From: Thiotrichaceae bacterium
GTDB lineage: Bacteria; Pseudomonadota; Gammaproteobacteria; Thiotrichales; Thiotrichaceae
DNA: 6,723 bases
Direction: 5' to 3'
Assembly (NCBI GenBank): GCA_027008665.1
Contig: JALVEA010000470.1
Coordinates: 1-6,723 of the forward strand
This document shows positions 1 to 4,524 of the stretch, piece by piece. The position numbers and the translations under genes were made by a program. The notes under the pieces were generated by a model that saw nothing but the letters and a program-made list of their open reading frames with translations, made no database searches and was not told where the DNA came from. Each line of letters begins with the position of its first letter. Position 1 is the first letter of the stretch.

Positions 1-584
1 CAGAGCCAGAACGTGCTATTGATGGTGATTTTATCATGCCTGTGGAAGATGTTTTCTCGATCTCAGGTCGTGGAACAGTTGTAACAGGACGTATTGAACG
101 CGGTATAGTACACGTTGGTGATGAAATCGAAATTGTTGGCATTAGAGAGACTAAAAAGTCAACTTGTACAGGTGTTGAGATGTTCCGTAAATTGCTAGAT
201 GAAGGTCAAGCTGGTGATAATGTCGGAGTATTACTACGTGGAACAAAACGTGATGAGGTAGAGCGTGGTCAAGTGCTTTGTAAGCCAGGATCAGTTAAAC
301 CACATACGAAATTTGAAGCAGAAGTTTACGTCTTATCAAAAGATGAAGGTGGTCGTCATACACCGTTTTTTAGCAACTATCGTCCGCAGTTCTATTTTAG
401 AACAACTGATGTAACAGGTGCTTGTGAGCTTCCAGAAGGCGTTGAAATGGTCATGCCTGGAGATAACGTAAAAATGGTAGTGACACTCATCAACCCAATT
501 GCAATGGATGAAGGTCTACGTTTTGCTATTAGGGAAGGTGGACGTACTGTTGGCGCGGGTGTTGTTGCTAAAGTTGTAGAATAA
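1..584 (+). CDS. tuf: Elongation factor Tu (EF-Tu), C-terminal half, 5' end outside window
   Basis: EF-Tu is the GTPase that delivers aminoacyl-tRNA to the ribosomal A site. The reading frame is open from the window edge (first full codon at position 3) to TAA at 582-584, giving 193 residues of a protein usually about 394-396 long. The G domain is therefore missing. In-window residues 1 to about 97 are beta-barrel domain 2 (FSISGRGTVVTGR, STCTGVEMFRKLLDEG, GVLLRG). Residues about 98-193 are domain 3 (KPHTKFEAEVYVLSKDEGG, YRPQFYFRTTDVTG, LPEGVEMVMPGDN, GLRFAIREGGRTVGAGVV). The start is upstream, so the internal ATG at 36 is not the start. It is intact, and followed by a hairpin and tRNA-Trp. 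Position before secE matches the tufB-type copy of proteobacteria. Whether a second tuf exists cannot be seen here. Confidence 0.98.
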   Translation, partial: EPERAIDGDFIMPVEDVFSISGRGTVVTGRIERGIVHVGDEIEIVGIRETKKSTCTGVEMFRKLLDEGQAGDNVGVLLRGTKRDEVERGQVLCKPGSVKPHTKFEAEVYVLSKDEGGRHTPFFSNYRPQFYFRTTDVTGACELPEGVEMVMPGDNVKMVVTLINPIAMDEGLRFAIREGGRTVGAGVVAKVVE

Positions 585-620
585 GTTTTTATGGCGTGTA
601 TTTATAATATATGCCTCCTT

Positions 621-660
621 AATAAAAGAACGAGGAGTCATTGCTTTTCGTTCTTTTATT
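621..660 (+). terminator. 13-bp inverted repeat after tuf, probable terminator or processing hairpin
   Basis: Bases 621-633 pair perfectly with 648-660 (AATAAAAGAACGA against TCGTTCTTTTATT), with a 14-base loop at 634-647. It lies 36 bases after the tuf stop and 25 bases before tRNA-Trp, where a tuf terminator is expected. The 3' arm is T-rich but no clean T-run follows it (GTTTC comes next), and the stem has only three G-C pairs. Termination may therefore be partial, leaving read-through into tRNA-Trp and secE. A stabilising or processing hairpin is the alternative. Confidence 0.55.
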
Positions 661-685
661 GTTTCAGAACTATCTAAAAAATAAT

Positions 686-762
686 AGGCCAGTAGCTCCA
701 ATTGGTAGAGCGGCGGTTTCCAAAACCGCATGTTGGGGGTTCGAGTCCCTCCTGGCCTGCCA
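686..762 (+). tRNA. tRNA-Trp (anticodon CCA)
   Basis: A complete cloverleaf folds by eye. The acceptor stem is AGGCCAG (686-692) with CTGGCCT (752-758). The D arm is GCTC with GAGC (708-711). The anticodon stem is GCGGT (713-717) with ACCGC (725-729), holding loop TTCCAAA with anticodon CCA at 720-722. The variable loop is ATGTT. The T arm is GGGGG (735-739) with CCCTC (747-751), one G-U pair, and loop TTCGAGT. Discriminator G759 and the CCA tail (760-762) are encoded. It decodes UGG. A tRNA-Trp between tuf and secE is common in gammaproteobacteria outside the enterics. I see no convincing promoter of its own, so it may be cut out of a tuf-secE transcript. Confidence 0.97.
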
Positions 763-773
763 TTTCTGAAGTT

Positions 774-795
774 AAACCAACTATGTATTGGTTTT
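774..795 (+). other. Weak hairpin between tRNA-Trp and secE
   Basis: AAACCAA (774-780) pairs with TTGGTTT (788-794) around a 7-base loop, and the 3' arm ends in TTTT (792-795). It starts 12 bases after the tRNA 3' end. It resembles a weak intrinsic terminator or a 3'-trailer structure that could mark the tRNA end for processing. With two G-C pairs and a short T-run, strong termination is unlikely. Confidence 0.3.
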
Positions 796-819
796 GATCT
801 ATTTCGGGGAATAATTCAC

Positions 820-1209
820 ATGTCAGCAAAAACAGATACAGCAGGTTCATCGCTAGATACTGTCAAACTAAGCGCCGCATTGGCTTTATTAGTTGGTTCA
901 ATCGTGGGTTATTATTATTTCGAAGAAGAATCTTTATTGTATCGTGTGTTGGGTATGCTTGCCGTTATTGCTGCTGGTGTATGGGTCGCTTTGACGACTG
1001 CGAAAGGTAAAGGCTTGTTAAATTTTATGACGGGAGCTAGAACCGAAGTAAGAAAAATGGTTTGGCCAACTCGTGTTGAAACAATGCAAACAACCTTAAT
1101 GGTTTTTATTATTGTTGTGTTGCTGTCAATCTTCTTATGGATTGTCGATATGTTGTTAGGCGCTGGCATTAAATGGCTATTAGCAGTATCAGTAGTAGGA
1201 GGTAGTTAG
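820..1209 (+). CDS. secE: Protein translocase subunit SecE
   Basis: SecE is the small essential inner-membrane subunit that clamps SecY in the SecYEG protein-export channel. The 129-residue product is close to the 127 residues of E. coli SecE and has the gammaproteobacterial three-helix layout: membrane segments near residues 15-34, 41-60 and 91-113. The conserved cytoplasmic amphipathic helix and hinge precede the third segment (ARTEVRKMVWPT, residues 73-84, with the typical W-P pair). The ATG at 820 is chosen because CGGGGA (805-810) sits just upstream. The open frame reaches back to an ATG at 730, but that lies inside tRNA-Trp and is not credible. The TAG stop is one base before nusG, and the nusG ribosome binding site lies in the last secE codons, so the two are probably translationally coupled. 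Confidence 0.96.
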   Translation: MSAKTDTAGSSLDTVKLSAALALLVGSIVGYYYFEEESLLYRVLGMLAVIAAGVWVALTTAKGKGLLNFMTGARTEVRKMVWPTRVETMQTTLMVFIIVVLLSIFLWIVDMLLGAGIKWLLAVSVVGGS

Positions 1210-1210
1210 A

Positions 1211-1744
1211 ATGGCAATGCAATGGTATGTTGTACATGCATATTCTAACTATGAAATGCGCGTTAAGGCAGCACTTGAAGAACGTATTGAACGTTTAGGA
1301 TTGCAAGAATATTTTGGTTCTATCATGATTCCTACAGAAGAAGTGGTAGAGATGCGCGAAGGGCAAAAGAAAAAAAGTACCAGAAAATTTTTTCCAGGTT
1401 ATGTTTTAGTTGAAATGGAAATGAATGATGAATCTTGGCAACTGGTAAAAAATACCCAGCGTGTGTTAGGTTTTATTGGTGGTAAAAGTGACAGTCCTGC
1501 CCCTATTACTGAGAAAGAAATTGCAGCTATTATGGGTCGTATGGAAGCAGGTGTCGATGCGCCGCGTCCAAAAGTACTCTTTGACGTAGGTGAAGTTGTT
1601 CGAGTTAATGATGGTCCCTTTGTCGATTTTAATGGTGTGGTTGAAGAAGTTAATTACGATAAAAGCAAGCTTATTGTTGCTGTGCAAATTTTCGGACGTT
1701 CAACACCTGTTGAACTTGAGTTCTTTCAGGTTGAAAAAATCTAA
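1211..1744 (+). CDS. nusG: Transcription termination/antitermination factor NusG
   Basis: NusG binds the RNA polymerase clamp, suppresses pausing and, through its C-terminal domain, contacts Rho or ribosomal protein S10. The 177-residue product is close to the 181 of E. coli NusG. Residues about 4-115 form the NGN domain (WYVVHAYSNYE at 5-15, RKFFPGYVLVEM at 58-69, VLGFIGG at 85-91). Residues about 125-177 form the KOW domain (VGEVVRVNDGPFVDFNGVVE at 126-145, FGRSTPVELEF at 161-171). The start at 1211 has a strong Shine-Dalgarno AGGAGGT (1197-1203) seven bases upstream; the second ATG at 1217 would be 13 bases away and is less likely. It follows secE by one base. No paralogue-like features (RfaH) are seen. 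Confidence 0.97.
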   Translation: MAMQWYVVHAYSNYEMRVKAALEERIERLGLQEYFGSIMIPTEEVVEMREGQKKKSTRKFFPGYVLVEMEMNDESWQLVKNTQRVLGFIGGKSDSPAPITEKEIAAIMGRMEAGVDAPRPKVLFDVGEVVRVNDGPFVDFNGVVEEVNYDKSKLIVAVQIFGRSTPVELEFFQVEKI

Positions 1745-1761
1745 AAGGACTATTTTAAAAT
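1731..1761 (+). promoter_or_regulatory. Candidate rplK promoter overlapping the nusG 3' end
   Basis: TTGAAA at 1731-1736 (5 of 6 to the sigma-70 -35 consensus) and TAAAAT at 1756-1761 (5 of 6 to the -10) are separated by 19 bases, which is long. Transcription would start close to 1768, just before the L1-operator-like fold at 1771. E. coli has a separate rplK promoter in the equivalent place. The poor spacer and AT-rich background keep confidence low. Confidence 0.25.
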
Positions 1762-1770
1762 CATCTAGTA

Positions 1771-1799
1771 ATGGGGAGTCGAGAGACGTTTGCACCCAT
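1771..1799 (+). promoter_or_regulatory. L1 autoregulatory operator (L11-L1 mRNA leader)
   Basis: ATGGG (1771-1775) pairs with CCCAT (1795-1799). GTC (1778-1780) pairs with GAC (1785-1787) around a GAGA tetraloop (1781-1784). Between the two helices is an asymmetric internal loop, GA (1776-1777) opposite GTTTGCA (1788-1794). This two-helix form with a GA/GU-rich asymmetric loop is the motif L1 recognises in 23S rRNA and in the rplK leader of E. coli. The rplK Shine-Dalgarno GGAG (1800-1803) begins right after the closing helix, so bound L1 would block ribosome entry. Feedback repression of rplKA by free L1 is inferred from the family. Confidence 0.75.
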
Positions 1800-1812
1800 G
1801 GAGTTATAGATA

Positions 1813-2247
1813 ATGGCTAAAAAAGTAAAATCCTATATTAAGTTGCAAGTTGCAGCGGGTTCAGCTAATCCAAGTCCACCTGTAGGGCCAGCCCTAGGTC
1901 AGCATGGTGTGAACATCATGGAGTTCTGTAAATCGTTCAATGCTTCCACGCAAAGTATTGAGCAAGGCATGCCAATTCCTGTTGTTATTACCGTTTATGA
2001 AGATCGTAGTTTTACTTTTGTTACCAAAACACCTCCAGCCGCTATTTTATTGAAAAAGGCAGCAGGTATTGCGAAAGGCAGTGGTGAGCCAAACACTAGT
2101 AAAGTTGGAAAGGTAAATCGTGAGCAATTAGAAGAAATAGCCAAGATGAAAGAGCCTGATTTAACAGCAGCTAGTATAGATGCCGCTGTGCGTACAATTG
2201 CAGGAACTGCTCGTAGCATGGGGCTTGATGTGGAAGGGGTTGAATAA
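1813..2247 (+). CDS. rplK: 50S ribosomal protein L11
   Basis: L11 binds the GTPase-associated region of 23S rRNA at the base of the L12 stalk, and is needed for factor-dependent GTP hydrolysis and RelA activation. The 144-residue product is close to the 142 of E. coli L11. The N-terminal domain (about 1-70) has the proline-rich PPVGPALGQHGVNIMEFCK (22-40), where thiostrepton acts in sensitive species. The linker is TKTPPAA (71-77). The C-terminal rRNA-binding domain ends with GTARSMGL (131-138). K3 and K40 match positions trimethylated by PrmA in E. coli, so modification is likely but not shown. The ATG at 1813 has GGAG (1800-1803) nine bases upstream, directly after the L1 operator. Its TAA shares its last base with the rplA ATG. 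Confidence 0.98.
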   Translation: MAKKVKSYIKLQVAAGSANPSPPVGPALGQHGVNIMEFCKSFNASTQSIEQGMPIPVVITVYEDRSFTFVTKTPPAAILLKKAAGIAKGSGEPNTSKVGKVNREQLEEIAKMKEPDLTAASIDAAVRTIAGTARSMGLDVEGVE

Positions 2248-2942
2248 TGGCTAAGTTAAGTAAGCGTCAAAAAGAAATCAATGAAAAGATTGATAGGGAT
2301 AAACAATACCCAATTAATGATGCATTTGATTTATTAAAAGATCTGCCGAGTGCAAAATTTCTTGAAAGTGTTGATGTTAGTATCAATTTAGGTGTTGATC
2401 CCCGTAAATCTGACCAAGTTGTTCGTGGTTCGACAGTATTGCCAAATGGTACAGGTAAAACAGTTCGTGTCGCTGTGTTTACACAGGGTGATAATGCTGA
2501 GGCTGCAAAAGAAGCAGGTGCTGATGTTGTAGGGATGGAAGATTTAGCAGAAGAGATCAAAAAGGGCAATATGGACTTTGATGTTGTGATTGCCAGTCCA
2601 GATGCAATGCGAGTAGTGGGTCAATTAGGTCAAATATTGGGGCCTCGTGGTTTAATGCCAAATCCTAAAGTGGGTACAGTTTCCCCTGATGTTGCTCAAG
2701 CAGTAAGAAATGCCAAAGGTGGGCAGGTAAGATATCGTACTGATAAGAGTGGGATTATCCATTGTCGTATTGGTAATGCTGAATTTGTTAGTGATGATTT
2801 AACTGAAAATTTAAACACTTTATTAGCTGCTTTAATAAAAGCCAAGCCGTCATCGGCCAAAGGGGTTTACTTAAAGAAAGTTTCTGTTTCTACGACTATG
2901 GGGCCGGGGCTTGTTGTTGACCAATCAAGCTTATCCCTATAA
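2247..2942 (+). CDS. rplA: 50S ribosomal protein L1
   Basis: L1 forms the mobile L1 stalk that guides deacylated tRNA out of the E site, and doubles as the translational repressor of its own operon. The 231-residue product is close to the 234 of E. coli L1. The family signature LGQILGPRGLMPNPKVGTV spans residues 127-145 in domain II. The RNA-contacting strand near the C-terminus, STTMGPGL (215-222), keeps the invariant T-M-G of the L1-RNA interface. The start is fixed by GGAAGGGG (2232-2239) seven bases upstream inside rplK. It overlaps the rplK stop as TAATG (2245-2249), indicating translational coupling, so repression at the rplK operator would reach rplA too. It is intact. Confidence 0.98.
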   Translation: MAKLSKRQKEINEKIDRDKQYPINDAFDLLKDLPSAKFLESVDVSINLGVDPRKSDQVVRGSTVLPNGTGKTVRVAVFTQGDNAEAAKEAGADVVGMEDLAEEIKKGNMDFDVVIASPDAMRVVGQLGQILGPRGLMPNPKVGTVSPDVAQAVRNAKGGQVRYRTDKSGIIHCRIGNAEFVSDDLTENLNTLLAALIKAKPSSAKGVYLKKVSVSTTMGPGLVVDQSSLSL

Positions 2943-2944
2943 GA

Positions 2945-2983
2945 AGAAACAAATGGCTAATTGTTTTTGTAGAAACAACTAGC
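2945..2983 (+). other. Hairpin after rplA, with two alternative pairings
   Basis: GCTA (2956-2959) pairs with TAGC (2980-2983) and TTGTTT (2961-2966) with AAACAA (2973-2978), with one A-C mismatch and a 6-base loop. The same TTGTTT can instead pair upstream with AAACAA (2947-2952), part of an 8-bp stem 2945-2952/2961-2968. An A-run, not a T-run, follows, so this is not a standard intrinsic terminator on the + strand. It may protect the rplA 3' end or begin the rplJ leader. Confidence 0.4.
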
Positions 2984-3021
2984 TAAAAAAATATATCAGC
3001 AATAATTATTTTATTGGTGAT

Positions 3022-3143
3022 GTAATGAAGATATGCATTACTTGTATGTCGTCAAAGACCGTAGGTGTTCTGTTTTTAGGAACTTAATTGAATTTAAATT
3101 TAGCCTGCGTAGGCGGCGTAGCCAAGTCAGTTGATGGTTTGGC
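3022..3143 (+). promoter_or_regulatory. L10 leader: L10-(L12)4 autoregulatory RNA upstream of rplJ
   Basis: The stretch contains GTCGTCAAAGACC (3048-3060) and CCTGCGTAG (3104-3112), which match the E. coli rplJ leader as I remember it. GTCGTC (3048-3053) pairs with GGCGGC (3112-3117) using two G-U pairs. CGTAGG (3060-3065) pairs with CCTGCG (3104-3109). Between them is the internal loop AAAGAC (3054-3059) opposite TA. Inside is a small hairpin GTTCT/GGAAC (3067-3071/3079-3083). It is flanked by hairpins GTAATG/CATTAC (3022-3027/3036-3041) and GCCAA/TTGGC (3121-3125/3139-3143). In the family this RNA binds the L10-L12 complex and represses rplJL translation. I found no promoter good enough to place the transcript start. 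Confidence 0.85.
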
Positions 3144-3159
3144 AGCGTCGTTATTTATT

Positions 3160-3197
3160 ACATTCGAAGCTAATTTTTAGATAAATTATTTGAATGT
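3160..3197 (+). other. Long hairpin in the downstream rplJ leader
   Basis: ACATTCGAA (3160-3168) pairs with TTTGAATGT (3189-3197), including one G-U pair. After a two-base bulge (3169-3170), TAATTT (3171-3176) pairs with AAATTA (3183-3188) around loop TTAGAT. This gives 15 base pairs between the L10-binding domain and the rplJ start. A shorter stem follows at 3206-3211/3217-3222, seven bases before the Shine-Dalgarno. They probably help transmit L10 binding to the start site, but AT-rich sequence forms such stems easily. Confidence 0.45.
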
Positions 3198-3228
3198 TTG
3201 ATTAACGGTGGTGTTACTGCCGAATAAA

Positions 3229-3234
3229 AGAGGT
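3229..3234 (+). promoter_or_regulatory. rplJ Shine-Dalgarno selecting a GTG start
   Basis: AGAGGT lies seven bases before the GTG at 3242, an ideal distance. It sits only two to three bases before an out-of-frame ATG (3237-3239), which is too close to be used efficiently. This supports GTG as the rplJ start, since no other in-frame start lies nearby and the L10 N-terminus (MALTLEDKK) aligns with the family from there. Confidence 0.7.
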
Positions 3235-3241
3235 AGATGCT

Positions 3242-3775
3242 GTGGCGTTAACTTTGGAAGACAAGAAAAAGATTGTCTCTGATGTTGCTGCGGTAGCTGC
3301 AGATGCTCACTCCGCGGTTGCTGCAGAGTATCGTGGGTTAAGTGTAGATGAAATGACAGAATTACGTGTAAAAGCACGTGAGACAGGCGTTTATCTACGT
3401 GTAGTAAAAAATAATTTAGCAAAGATTGCTGTTGCTGATACAGATTTTTCCTGTATGAGTGATGGTTTTGTTGGACCTTTGGTATTGGCTTTCTCAATGG
3501 AAGATCCAGGATCAGCAGCTCGTTTGTTAAAAGATTTTGCTAAAGAGCATGACAAGTTGAAAGTTAAGATGCTTTCCGTTGGTGGAGAGTTATTAGCTGC
3601 TTCAGATATTGATCGTCTGGCTAAATTACCTACTCGTGATCAAGCTCTAGCTATATTGGCTGGAACATTGAAAGCACCAGTAGAGAAGTTAGTTCGTACT
3701 ATCAATGAAGTTCCAGGAAAACTTGTTCGTACTGTTGCTGCTGTACGTGAACAAAAAGAGAAAGAGGCTGCGTAA
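3242..3775 (+). CDS. rplJ: 50S ribosomal protein L10
   Basis: L10 anchors the L7/L12 dimers to 23S rRNA beside L11 and, as the L10-L12 complex, represses its own mRNA. The 177-residue product is about 12 longer than the 165 of E. coli L10. The N-terminal rRNA-binding domain is well conserved (SAVAAEYRGLSVDEMTELR at 24-42, GVYLRVVKNNLA at 49-60, FVGPLVLAFS at 76-85, RLAKLPTRDQA at 125-145). The extra length is in the C-terminal L12-binding helix, where KLVRT occurs twice (149-153 and 160-164). Translation starts at GTG behind AGAGGT, after a long structured leader. rplL follows 68 bases downstream. It is intact; the less usual GTG start may lower basal initiation. Confidence 0.97.
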   Translation: MALTLEDKKKIVSDVAAVAADAHSAVAAEYRGLSVDEMTELRVKARETGVYLRVVKNNLAKIAVADTDFSCMSDGFVGPLVLAFSMEDPGSAARLLKDFAKEHDKLKVKMLSVGGELLAASDIDRLAKLPTRDQALAILAGTLKAPVEKLVRTINEVPGKLVRTVAAVREQKEKEAA

Positions 3776-3784
3776 GCAACTCTA

Positions 3785-3804
3785 TTTAATACATTAGTAT
3801 TGAA
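3785..3804 (+). other. Small hairpin between rplJ and rplL
   Basis: TTTAATAC (3785-3792) pairs with GTATTGAA (3797-3804), with one G-U pair and loop ATTA. No T-run follows, so it is not a terminator. It could take part in mRNA processing or help raise rplL output over rplJ, but the stem is nearly all A-T. Confidence 0.25.
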
Positions 3805-3843
3805 TTAATTAAATTAAACTGATTTGGGTTTTAGGAGAATACA

Positions 3844-4218
3844 ATGGCTATTTCTAAAGATGAAATTCTAGAAGCGATTGCTGAAATGAGTGTGATGGAG
3901 ATCGTAGAACTGATCTCTGATATGGAAGAAAAATTTGGTGTGTCAGCGGCGGCTGCAGTTGCCGCTGCTCCAGTTGCTGCTGAAGGTGGCGAAGCTGCTG
4001 TTGAAAAAGACGAATTTGACGTAGTAATGACTAGTTTTGGTGAGAAGAAAATTGCTGTTATCAAAGTAGTACGTAGCATTACAGGTTTAGGTCTTAAAGA
4101 AGCAAAGGCAATGACTGAAGGAGTCCCTTCTGCTATTAAAGAAGGGGTTAATAAAGACGAAGCGGCTGATATACAAAAGCAACTTGAAGACGCAGGTGCT
4201 GTTGTCGAGCTAAAGTAA
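3844..4218 (+). CDS. rplL: 50S ribosomal protein L7/L12
   Basis: L7/L12 is the multicopy acidic stalk protein that recruits elongation, initiation and release factors and stimulates their GTPase activity. The 124-residue product is of normal length (E. coli 121). Residues 1-33 form the dimerisation domain that binds L10 (ISKDEILEAIAEMSVMEIVE). Residues about 34-52 form the flexible Ala/Gly-rich hinge. Residues about 54-124 form the factor-binding domain (EKDEFDVVM at 54-62, KKIAVIKVVRSITGLGLKEA at 68-87, KQLEDAGAVVELK at the end). A strong AGGAG (3833-3837) lies six bases before ATG, fitting the several copies needed per ribosome. Tandem stops TAA-TAG (4216-4221) end the gene. Confidence 0.98.
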   Translation: MAISKDEILEAIAEMSVMEIVELISDMEEKFGVSAAAAVAAAPVAAEGGEAAVEKDEFDVVMTSFGEKKIAVIKVVRSITGLGLKEAKAMTEGVPSAIKEGVNKDEAADIQKQLEDAGAVVELK

Positions 4219-4257
4219 TAGATGTTTTTGATTGGAAACTTAGTTTTCTAAGCTTTT

Positions 4258-4306
4258 AGCTTAAGGAAGTTCCAAGCAATTAAACTACTTGAAACTTCCT
4301 AAGGCT
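4258..4306 (+). other. Hairpin overlapping the rplL-rpoB attenuator stem
   Basis: AGGAAGTT (4264-4271) pairs with AACTTCCT (4293-4300). Above a C-A mismatch, CAAG (4273-4276) pairs with CTTG (4288-4291). Below an A-A mismatch, AGCTT (4258-4262) can pair with AAGGCT (4302-4306). The lower five pairs use bases that form the 5' arm of the attenuator at 4301-4311, so the full-length hairpin and the attenuator cannot both form. The upper twelve pairs can coexist with it. Confidence 0.5.
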
Positions 4307-4332
4307 GGCAGTAGTTTCGCTGTCGGCCTTTT
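4301..4332 (+). terminator. Intrinsic attenuator between rplL and rpoB
   Basis: AAGGCTGGCAG (4301-4311) pairs with CTGTCGGCCTT (4320-4330), an 11-bp stem with two G-U pairs, around an 8-base loop, and the 3' arm runs into TTTT (4329-4332) then GT. It is the only GC-rich stem with a T-run in the gap. E. coli has a partial terminator in the same gap that lets only a fraction of polymerases enter rpoBC. The short T-run and the absence of a clear promoter before rpoB suggest partial termination here too. Confidence 0.75.
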
Positions 4333-4352
4333 GTCGCTTAAATATTTGTTAA

Positions 4353-4407
4353 AGAGTTACTGCTTAAGATGAAATGTCATAGATGATTTATCTTAATCAG
4401 TTGCTCT
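4353..4407 (+). other. Long imperfect stem, candidate RNase III processing site
   Basis: Bases 4353-4373 pair with 4387-4407: 21 positions, of which 19 pair (two as G-U) and two are mismatched (T4358-T4402 and C4363-T4397), around a 13-base loop. The length is near two turns of RNA helix, the size RNase III prefers. In E. coli the same gap has an attenuator followed by an RNase III cut separating rplL from rpoB mRNA. Function here is inferred from that parallel and from the fold. Confidence 0.5.
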
Positions 4408-4457
4408 CCCAGCGGGATATATACTTGGCGCAGTATAATCAAACTATCCCCTATAAG

Positions 4458-4495
4458 TCCAAAAGATTATTTTTGTTGTGAGCTAATCTTTTGGA
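4458..4495 (+). repeat. 12-bp perfect inverted repeat upstream of rpoB
   Basis: TCCAAAAGATTA (4458-4469) is the exact reverse complement of TAATCTTTTGGA (4484-4495), with a 14-base spacer. It ends 18 bases before the rpoB Shine-Dalgarno. No T-run follows, so a terminator role is unlikely. It could be an mRNA 5'-end hairpin after upstream cleavage, a translational control element, or a protein-binding site in DNA. The role is unknown. Confidence 0.6.
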
Positions 4496-4524
4496 AAATA
4501 CCGTTGTTTAGACGAGGAAACACG

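Noticed and set aside
603..608. Perfect TATAAT as a promoter for tRNA-Trp
   Set aside because: No -35-like hexamer lies at a proper distance, and any transcript would have to cross the 621-660 hairpin; likely chance in AT-rich DNA.
516..731. Minus-strand open frame of 71 codons
   Set aside because: It runs antisense over the tuf end, the hairpin and most of tRNA-Trp, with no recognisable protein features.
730..819. N-terminal extension of secE starting at an ATG at 730
   Set aside because: This start lies inside tRNA-Trp; the ATG at 820 has a ribosome binding site and gives the normal SecE length.
1590..1820. 76-codon plus-strand frame across the nusG-rplK junction
   Set aside because: It is an out-of-frame shadow of nusG with no family features and would read through the L1 operator.
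3134..3184. 16-codon upstream frame in the rplJ leader (ATG 3134 to TAA 3182-3184)
   Set aside because: No Shine-Dalgarno precedes it and it lies inside structured leader RNA.
3186..3497. 103-codon minus-strand frame opposite rplJ
   Set aside because: Antisense shadow of the conserved rplJ gene; composition (many His, Gln, Leu) is typical of reversed coding sequence.
3831..4079. 82-codon minus-strand Ala/Ser/Thr-rich frame opposite rplL
   Set aside because: Its low-complexity makeup is the reverse reading of the Ala-rich L7/L12 hinge.
4434..4439. Perfect TATAAT as an internal rpoB promoter
   Set aside because: The -35 position (AGCGGG at 17-base spacing) does not match, and no TGn extended -10 is present. 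A weak promoter cannot be excluded; transcript start mapping would decide.
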